64,000 nucleotides of DNA from Paraescarpia echinospica. Taxonomy: Eukaryota; Annelida; Polychaeta; Sabellida; Siboglinidae. The stretch spans positions 84,928,108 to 84,992,107 of the forward strand of contig CM034531.1 of NCBI GenBank assembly GCA_020002185.1, given 5' to 3'. The notes under the pieces were generated by a model that was given only the letters and a program-made list of their open reading frames with translations, was not told the origin of the DNA and ran no database searches. Both the position numbers and the translations under genes were made by a program. Below, piece by piece: positions 57,001 to 64,000 of the stretch (its first letter is position 1; the number at the start of each line of letters is the position of its first letter).

Positions 57001-57881
57001 ACCATATCTACCATTTTTAAATACGTTTATACTGCGAAGGTGTATTGTTTTCTAAGTATAGCATCGGTTTTTTGGTCTCCACACATAACCTAGACGCACG
57101 TATCCGCGCACACAGACCACGCACGCACGCACGCACGCACGCACGCATGCACACACAGAGTCAATGCCGGTGGTCTCCTCGTTTTGAAGACGAAATCCAT
57201 CGTCCCGTAGGTTACTTGTATTTCTTTAGTTAACGTTTCGTTACTTTCCAGTTCAGTTTACCATGTCAGTCCTCTCTGATTTTCATGCGAAAGCGTCTGA
57301 CTAAAATCAAGGCAGTATTGTTTCAAAAAATATCTAGCGTCTGTCAATATAAGATAGGTGTGAATTCCGGATTAACAATAATTCTTCAGGTAGTTGTTAT
57401 ATTTTGCGGTCGTACTACGCAGAGAACATTCCGAATGATTGTTTTTGCAAATTTACGTTTGTAGTTTTATAGGTCTGCGCAACTCACGTTTGACAAAAGG
57501 GGCCTATTATAACAAAAATCTTCCGCCATATATGGGACTCACGAAATTTGTTATCGTTTGCAGATTGTGTGATAGAGAAATTCACAGCGAGTGGCAATCA
57601 TACAAAGCCACTAAACCAATACGCGGACCTGAGCGTGAACATCAGCATATGTAGATGGCTGTGTGAGGGGGACGATACGTGCACGGGCATTGACGTCAAG
57701 TATGGCACTGCCGAATCTCCAGCACACTGTTTCCTGCACAATAAACAGCAACAGGATATCCTGCGTTCTTCGAATGGATCTCCATCTTACGGGTTATATA
57801 TGGCAACAAAAAGTTGTTTTGATCGAATTAAAGGAATGCATAACTACTATCCCGAATCTCAACCTGCGATTTACGGAAAAG
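44836..57881 (+). CDS. Secreted or surface modular protein with fucolectin/F5-8C-like and PAN/apple-like exons (partial gene)
   Basis: Four exons (44836-45048, 49958-50206, 51711-51929, 57564-57881) all begin after one base of a codon and end with one base left, so they join in one frame (213, 249, 219 and 318 nt). Exons one and two together make one galactose-binding-like domain, from CVNVAFNKSVASVA to ICEIKVYSG. Exon three begins a second (NLCENLALGKNVTV ... STTLSVDLGDEYVVDMVNIY). Exon four is a cysteine-rich PAN/apple-like module. Symmetric phase-1 exons are typical of extracellular domain-shuffled proteins. The signal-peptide exon and the 3' end are not seen, and the second half of domain two was not found. 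That all four belong to one gene is inferred from strand, phase and order. Confidence 0.65.
45079..45240. repeat. Compound GT/CA/AT microsatellite
   Basis: Runs of GCGTGT, CACACA, TATATA and GTGTGT interspersed, just downstream of the donor at 45049. Confidence 0.85.
46051..46085. repeat. (GAT)n microsatellite
   Basis: About ten GAT/GGT/AAT triplets; the D/N-rich and H/S-rich ORFs here derive from it. Confidence 0.9.
46690..48050 (+). pseudogene. Decayed copy of a repeated invertebrate gene family (HA-x-xGCDTxS motif)
   Basis: Collinear + strand fragments in shifting frames: EHILRGKVISRAVRAHRLLD (46706), YHTSEQKDMTKLRRYRDMKY ... LADKSSHGN ... MAGVHTTSTVDADCAKVID (47170-47360), VVFLCFHVDPNVHNLFIHSE (about 47660) and AHAVL-stop-CNTNSRLYGLGK (47778). 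The last corresponds to the HA(L/W)xGCDTTS motif of large uncharacterised proteins that are multicopy in many invertebrates and possibly carried by transposons. Multiple stops and frameshifts make it a pseudogene. The family assignment is from memory of the motif and no name is offered. Confidence 0.5.
48561..48865 (+). mobile_element. tRNA-derived SINE, copy 2
   Basis: Same family as 15409-15724, opposite orientation. The head has GTTACGAATCC (B box with one inserted base); the body shares GGATGAATGCTTCCCAGAG and GTTCGATTGAACAGGTCTGC, and the tail GCGCTATGTAAGAA. It sits in a long intron of the lectin/PAN gene. Confidence 0.8.
48866..49957. other. Intronic region, nothing recognised
   Basis: AT-rich sequence between the SINE and exon 49958-50206. 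The overlapping ORFs here have no recognisable domain. Confidence 0.4.
49958..50206 (+). CDS. Fucolectin/F5-8C-like domain, second half (exon)
   Basis: Acceptor TTTTGTGCAG, donor CAG|GTAGCT. Encodes GMFPLRVGFRSRGGLDVGV ... ICGDYNTAEDEF ... TIHCRHHARSRFLVIQG ... LPICEIKVYSG. The pattern C...C...(G/S)RFLVIQ...L-x-ICE(I/V)-V-Y is the C-terminal half of fucolectin-type domains. Phase 1-1; it joins in frame to exon 44836-45048. Confidence 0.72.
50341..50392. repeat. TTTATTCATG short tandem repeat
   Basis: Four copies of TTTATTCATG with 1-bp length variation. Confidence 0.9.
51395..51640 (+). mobile_element. LINE ORF2 C-terminal fragment
   Basis: SLFRSLVLSTFLCGCEVW, then in another frame GRTMLTIERPALSMPELLT ... 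CRRIAAAASLILSRRPSRSRD. This resembles the extreme C-terminus of ORF2 in many invertebrate LINEs. It ends about 70 bp before exon 51711-51929. Confidence 0.6.
51711..51929 (+). CDS. Second fucolectin/F5-8C-like domain, first half (exon)
   Basis: Acceptor TGTTTGTTGCCAG, donor ACTC|GTAAAT. Encodes NLCENLALGKNVTVDD ... YAVFAVDGYKYELHFC ... TTLSVDLGDEYVVDMVNIY. N-LALGK-V, AVDG and LSVDLG-Y-V are strong domain marks. Phase 1-1. The matching second half is not seen before 57564. Confidence 0.75.
52320..52690 (+). mobile_element. Penelope-like element, GIY-YIG endonuclease fragment
   Basis: VHPKDRTEKAAKCGVVY, then +1 shifted EIQCQECDQRYIGDTAKALG, TRMKEH, TGHQ and HRRKIKEAMNIQRK. GVVY...YIG...R-x3-H is the GIY-YIG nuclease found at the C-terminus of Penelope-like retroelements. 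The RT part is absent and one frameshift is present. Confidence 0.82.
52915..53300 (+). mobile_element. L2/Rex-like LINE RT fragment
   Basis: LNNYRPVSNLSFVSKIIEKV, then shifted RVAAIVLLEQSAAFNTINHP and YVVPQ, the RT motifs up to the GxPQG block. Several frame changes; a short dead fragment abutting the minus-strand RTE copy. Confidence 0.7.
53305..54860 (-). mobile_element. RTE-clade LINE ORF2, RT and C-terminus, inactive
   Basis: The minus-strand frame 54856-53615 has IISKTMAKLYTKCLSERRIP, FKKGNKKDLKNYGPICLLSN, FRSRYSTTYHIHVVNQL, FVDYEKGFDSV, GVRQGDTISPKLFTATLE, typical of RTE. The catalytic box reads LRFPDAILI instead of FADD, so both aspartates are not kept. The C-terminal part (MTYGAETWTLT ... 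MERSMLNITYRE) follows in another frame at 53551-53312. The endonuclease is missing. Confidence 0.88.
55145..55445 (+). mobile_element. LINE C-terminal fragment
   Basis: VGYMHVRNFSGIRRFLKDYA, EHVLATSRLDNCNALLCG match the thumb/C-terminal segment (YHLRNI-IR...TSRLD-CN-LLYG) of L2/CR1-type ORF2. Confidence 0.6.
55600..55631. repeat. (GCAC)n microsatellite
   Basis: Eight perfect tetranucleotide copies. Confidence 0.95.
55850..56930 (+). mobile_element. RTE-like LINE, RT and C-terminal half, degenerate
   Basis: RT remnants GVSGEFEVNVGLRQGSA and ADVVVADGEADLQEQLTEW, then RHGLKVSLEKKEVLWVGHQN, KKLKQRDSFVYLG. The C-terminal part is VKNNWVRRIAGVRR, VEVGVKESLKKKLVRSRLKL, MGEEWRTRAKDR. Multiple frame changes. 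The same orientation as the lectin/PAN gene and within its inferred intron. Confidence 0.8.
57118..57160. repeat. (GCAC)n microsatellite, second
   Basis: About eight GCAC units followed by a short CA run. Confidence 0.92.
57564..57881 (+). CDS. PAN/apple-like cysteine-rich exon
   Basis: Acceptor TCGTTTGCAG, donor AAAAG|GTAAAT. Encodes DCVIEKFTASGN ... ISICRWLCEGDDTCTGIDV ... AHCFLHNKQQQDIL ... GLYMATKSCFDRI. The C-x3-C-x4-x-C-x-G-x-(D/F)-V ... C core fits PAN/apple modules. Phase 1-1. The (CA)n tract begins 12 bp after it. Confidence 0.65.
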
Positions 57882-57890
57882 GTAAATAGT

Positions 57891-58025
<135 letters not shown>

Positions 58026-58059
58026 TACATCTAAGGCGTCGGTAGCCCCAAATATTTAG

Positions 58060-58440
58060 GGAATGTGTGCATTGGGAGGGCAATTTTTGAGAGCCTTAGT
58101 GTGTTTTTAAGGAGCTTCAATGGAGGTGCAAGTGGACGTTTTTTGAGAGCCTCAGTGTGTTTTATTTTGGGAGAACCTCAAGGGAAGGTGCAAAAGGAGA
58201 TGTTTTGGAGTGCCTCGATGTGGGTTTTTGGGAGCCTCAAGGGGGTGCAATTGGAAGTTTTAGTGAGCGTCAGCCCTCCGAACACCACAAACTCCACGAA
58301 CCTCTTAGCCCTCTGAACACCGCGAAACCCTGAGCCTTCCGAACACCACGCACACCACGAACCCCTCATCCCTTCGAACACCACAAACCCCTCACCCCTT
58401 TGAACACCACGAACTTCTCAGCCCTCCGAACACCACGTTC
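58060..58440. repeat. Two imperfect tandem arrays in sequence
   Basis: The first part (about 58070-58265) has three diverged roughly 60-bp units around TTTTGAGAGCCTCAGTGTG and CAAGGGGGTGCAA. The second (about 58272-58440) has six roughly 27-bp units around CCCTCCGAACACCACGAAC. Confidence 0.75.
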
Positions 58441-58529
58441 CGGCGCCAATGATCATGAATCCGCACACCTTCCCAACAACACTAAATAATAATAAATATA
58501 TATTTATTAAATCATTATTTTATTTTTAA

Positions 58530-59350
58530 TAAATATTTTTTTTGGTAATATTTGCTGACGACACTAGTCTATTAATAAATGGTGATCATTTGGATGATGT
58601 AACTAACAAAATGAATTTTTGATAAGACCCAATATATGGTATTTAGAACAGAAAACATACCAAACCGACGTAACTTAAAATGAATGATAATGCTATTAAA
58701 CAAGTATCTTCTACACCATTTCTTGGTTTTACTATTGATAGCAAACTCAACTGGGCTGAACACATTAACCAAATCAAACGTAAACTGTCTAAACGTGTTG
58801 GAATTCTCAACAAATCCAAAAGATTACTAACTAGATCATGTTTGGTCATCTTATATTACGCGTTTTTATTCCCTCACTTGTCATATTGTATCGAAGTATG
58901 GGGAGGTGCATTTAACACATATTGTTCATGTATTAGAAATATTCAAAAGAAAGCAGTGAGTATGCTTGTCTCAGCCAATAGATTAGCTCATACAAACCCA
59001 GTCTTTAAATTACTAAATATTTTAACGTTTTAAACAATTGTGCATATATTCAATACACATGTTATGTATAAATATAAGATGGGTCTTTTACCTAGTACCG
59101 TGTATCTTTGAAAATATGGTTAAACTTAATCAAGCTATTCATAGTTATAATACTAGACAATCTGCACAAATACACATATCTGTGGCAACTTTAGAAATAC
59201 GAGAAATAAGACTTCGTTCAATAAGAAATAAGGGTGTTATCATTTTGAATTATTTCAATACAATACTTAAGTCTACGACTTATTCAGTAAGTAATTACAA
59301 ATATATAAGTACACAATTCATATTACACATGATGTGTAATATTTCAATCA
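58530..59350 (+). mobile_element. LINE RT catalytic to C-terminal fragment
   Basis: FADDTSLLINGDHLDDV at 58551 is the RT catalytic box. TPFLGFTIDSKLNWAEHINQ, LFPHLSYCIEVWGGAF, RNIQKKAVSMLV and VYLENMVKLNQ-like frames follow. Jockey/L2-type. 5'-truncated and frame-broken after 59033. Confidence 0.82.
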
Positions 59351-59779
59351 CGATTATGTCTTCTACGCCTGTTTTGTATTCAATATTATGATTATATGTA
59401 TTTACATTGAAATATTCGATAGGGAGTATTGTTGTTCTCATTACGCTTGGTGTAGAGCTTCACGACACATTCTTTTAAATTAACTAAGTTTGCCTCAATC
59501 CCGGTATACATAAATCAGAACTGAGAAGCAATTTATTTGACCTATATATATACAATACATTATGTACAATGATTGATTGATGACAGATTCTTCGTTTGCG
59601 AAGATCAGTTGGAAGATCTCTGTCCATGGGGACGGAGGCATGCCTTCTGATGGTGGAAAGAGGCCTATCCTGGATTTGCAAGCTCTGCAGCAGGTTGGGC
59701 AAATGTAGATTTGGCCTTAAGGTGCCTGAGCTGCAGATTCTCTCCTCCGCTTCTCCTCACCTGCTACTCTTCTGGATTG

Positions 59780-60893
59780 CTCAAATTCCTGGGCTGCTCT
59801 CCTGTCTAAAACGTGGTGGAGACACAGTGATAACCTGGCTAACTCACATCATCAACATCGTGTGGGTCAAAAAGTCGAAAACCCGCCGACTGGAGGAGGG
59901 GAATAATCCTGCCATTGTGGAAAAACAAAGACAACAAGGAAGTCTGCAGCAACCACCGCGGCATCACATTTCATTCCCTACCTTACAAGCTCTTCGCCCT
60001 GATACTCCTTGACCGCATTCCACCAGCTCTACAACATTACAAACGAGATGAACAAGAGGGTTTCACTGCGCACCGCAACACAACTGACCAAATCTTCGCC
60101 ATCAGACAACTGGTAGAAAAAACGAAAGCATTTAATCAATCTGCCTTTATAGCCTTTGTTGACTTCAAAGCAGCCTTTGTTTCGGTGTCCCTCGATGCAC
60201 TGTGGAAAATCCTACAATTTGTTGGTGTCCCTTAGATACTCAGAGATCTCGTCTGCATTCTTTATACCTACACCCGTTCATCCGTGCGCTTCGCCTCCTC
60301 TATATCGGACGGATTCGCAGTCGAATCTGGTGTGAAACAAGGATGTGTTCTGGCTCCCGATCTCTTCAACAGCGTCATTGATCACCTTATGCACCGACTG
60401 ACCAACCGATGCGACATTGGCATCAAGTTTGGTAATTATAACCTGACTGATCTCGATTATGTCGACAACATCGCCATATTCACCTCCACCATCGATGGGC
60501 TACAACAGGCCTTGACAGTACTTCAGGAAGAAGCATGTGGGCATGACCATATGCTGGACAAAGACTAAACACATGGCTGTCACTCCCGATCCGACAACTC
60601 CACCACCACTGCATATCCTAATCGAACATGTTGAAATTGTGGACTCTTTCACCTATTTAGGATCTGTTATGACAAACAATGGATCATCAGCCAAAGACAT
60701 TGCATCCCGCATCTCCAAAGCTGCTGGTACCATGTGCCGCCTATCGAACCCTATTTTCCACAGACAACTCATCAACATCAATGAATATAGACCGTGCACT
60801 GATTTCCGTTCTTCTGTGTGGCGCTGAATCCTGGACAACAACTCTCGCAGATCGCCGTCGCCTCGACGTGTTTGATATGCGCTGCCAGCGTCC
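59780..60893 (+). mobile_element. LINE reverse transcriptase, degenerate
   Basis: GGDTVITWLTHIINIVWV, then shifted WKNKDNKEVCSNHRGITFHS, DEQEGFTAHRNTTDQIFAIR, AFIAFVDFKAAFVSVSLDAL, ESGVKQGCVLAPDLFNSVID, and the catalytic position LDYVDNIAIF (YADD lost). The C-terminus has IVDSFTYLGSVMTNNGSSAK and LLCGAESWTTTLADRRRLDV. The motif set fits RTE-like RTs that are common in marine invertebrates. It ends abruptly at a CR1 splinter. Confidence 0.85.
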
Positions 60894-60895
60894 TC

Positions 60896-60968
60896 TATTA
60901 TAGCTTCTTTTGATAGGTGTTTCTTCCTAGATCGTTTAGCTTTCTTTTTTAGAGGAACAAATCGAATC
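60896..60968 (-). mobile_element. CR1 ORF2 splinter (about 73 bp)
   Basis: Minus-strand RFVPLKKKAKRSRKKHLSKE then AII is nearly identical to the endonuclease-RT linker of the CR1 at 32811-32880 (KFVPFKKQGKRSKKKHLSKEA). It is bounded on both sides by unrelated sequence. Confidence 0.7.
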
Positions 60969-61101
60969 ACCTGGTGACAGTGAGAACCAAGAAGAGGAAG
61001 ACATGGACTAATTGGAAACCACTGCTGCTGGCCCAAGTGGTGGACTTGATGTAGCCGGTCATGCTGACGACAGCGACTCTGACTTGCCTTATAAGACGTT
61101 T

Positions 61102-62550
<1,449 letters not shown>

Positions 62551-64000
62551 TTGATAAAAGCAGCGAAATGGCAGACAGGAGAAGGAAAGGAAAGGAGTAC
62601 TACGGTGCAGGGAAAATCCAGCGACGCAAACAATTGCAACTTGGCGCGTCAATCGAAGGCAGAAGTCGCTGAAAGTTCCGCTCGACAATCGAGTGAATCG
62701 ACGTCGTCAGATGCTATGGCTGCCCTGGCTAGTGACAGTGTTCCTGTCAGTGTCACTCCAACAGCACAGGTATAATACCGTTTGTATTTACACTTATATA
62801 ACCGATTTGTAAATAAAGTGAAATGTCTAACAATAAATGACGACATTTATTCAGCATTACTGTCAAACGGAGCACGGTTAGTGGGACTAACCTGGCAAGG
62901 CCCAGGCCAGGCTGCCAGGGGCAGGGCCCAGGGCGAGGGGCTTACCCATCCCATGCCAGCTAGCTGAAATAATGGAAGGAATCATGAATAATTTATATAT
63001 GCTATTTTAAATCTATACCTACATTTTAATATGCAGTAGTTTACTGGTGCATTCTATCATGGTAATGTCATGCATAAATGGACAATGTAAAACATACACG
63101 GTGATACACCTATATGTTATAGGTCTTGTGCTAATTATGTCACTCAGCTTGTAATAATTTGAAGTAAAGTTGAAATCTAATACATGTTCATTGTTTATCC
63201 CACAGGTTCCGTCGACTTCACATACGCCAACTTCCGCAACTCAGAAGAAGTTTGATTACCAGCATCTTCTTCGTGAGACAGCCATTCCGAGAAAGGATGA
63301 GCCCGATGACGAGTCCAACCCTGATCCAGATGATACCGGCAGTGACACCGTCTCGACAGTCATCGCAAGGGTAAACACGCTGTCTGAGCTCGTCGCAGGG
63401 CTACCGTGCCCATCCTGTCGAAGCACCAGTCTTGCCGTCCGTGCCGTCAACTGTGGTCTTGGGTTGGTGTGTCAGTTGCAGACGTACTCATGTGATGACA
63501 CCATCAAACCACGCATTCGTCTGATCGCATCGGTGGCACTGCTGGACACTTGCCATTTGTAGTGACACGTGCTGTTTTGTCAGCATCGTTGGACATGGTT
63601 GTGGGCCATAGTGGTATAGTGAAGCTGTGCAGATACCTGGACATGAATACAGTCAACCAGACCACCTTTGCTGTCCACAGTCAAGCCATCGGCGATGCCA
63701 GCATGGTGCAGCGAAGATCGTTTGGCGGGTGTATACGGATCCGTCAGTTGCCGATTCATCTGTTACCAACAGTGATGCCGACGAAGAAATCATCGTCTTG
63801 GTCGTAAGTTTCGACGGCTCCTGGATGAAGCGTGGACACACTTCAGCATACGGCACAGGATGTGTGATAGACACGGTCACAGGACTCGTCCTTGACCTGA
63901 CTGTGCTGTCATCTTACTGCCAGGCTTGTTCGTGTGCAGAAGCTCGGTGTGGGGGCCGAGACACGGCCCAGTTCCAGACATGGCTGGCACGTCACAAGAA
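62551..64000 (+). pseudogene. Mutator-like transposase gene, 5' part, runs off right edge
   Basis: A short first exon to 62769 (LARQSKAEVAESSARQSSES ... VTPTAQ) has donor CAG|GTATAA and joins in phase 0 to an exon from 63206 (VPSTSHTPTSATQKKFDYQH). A cysteine-containing segment (LPCPSCRSTSLAVRAVNCGL), a GMGHSG-like segment (VVGHSGIVKLCRYLDM) and a catalytic-core start (VVSFDGSWMKRGHTSAYGTG ... SSYCQACSC) follow. The last is typical of Mutator-like transposase domains. Frame changes near 63525 and 63708 suggest decay, unless small introns explain them. The enzyme would cut and paste its element; the copy continues beyond 64000. Confidence 0.65.

Overview
The window is animal nuclear DNA. It holds a multi-exon RNA polymerase I gene with GT-AG introns, many non-LTR retrotransposons, a tRNA-derived SINE, Penelope and Mutator-like remnants, and long microsatellites and minisatellites. 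The mix of repeats and the secreted lectin/PAN-type exons suggests a marine invertebrate, probably a mollusc or other lophotrochozoan. The species cannot be fixed from sequence alone. The DNA is AT-rich and nearly all genes run on the + strand.

Left half (about 3.66-27.63 kb, +): 21 exons of POLR1B, the second-largest subunit of RNA polymerase I, can be joined in one reading frame to give 791 residues. The first coding exon was not found. The catalytic and hybrid-binding exons are missing because a run of exactly 1000 Ns (25501-26500) lies between exon 24946-25122 and the terminal zinc-ribbon exon 27412-27630. The introns contain unusual tandem arrays: a 70-bp unit (about 28 copies), a 22-bp unit (about 108 copies) that ends exactly on a 3' splice site, and a 56-bp unit (about 33 copies) in which every copy contains a 3' splice site plus the first 27 coding bases of the next exon. 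Two related non-autonomous DNA transposons with CAG...CTG ends and 5-bp target duplications also sit in these introns.

Middle (27.6-44.8 kb): no host gene is recognisable. A nearly full-length CR1 element on the - strand (about 30.8-35.0 kb) has an ORF1 with zinc-finger and esterase domains and an ORF2 with endonuclease and reverse transcriptase. It is inserted into an older + strand LINE, which also carries a roughly 1-kb TG...CA insertion. Other LINE fragments, a pogo/Tigger-like MITE and several undescribed short repeats follow.

Right half (44.8-64 kb): four well-bounded exons, each starting and ending in phase 1, encode fucolectin/F5-8C-like halves and a PAN/apple-like module. They look like one secreted or surface protein gene with very long introns full of LINE, Penelope and SINE pieces and a decayed copy of a repeated invertebrate gene family. 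The right edge enters a Mutator-like transposase gene with a small spliced 5' exon and apparent frameshifts.
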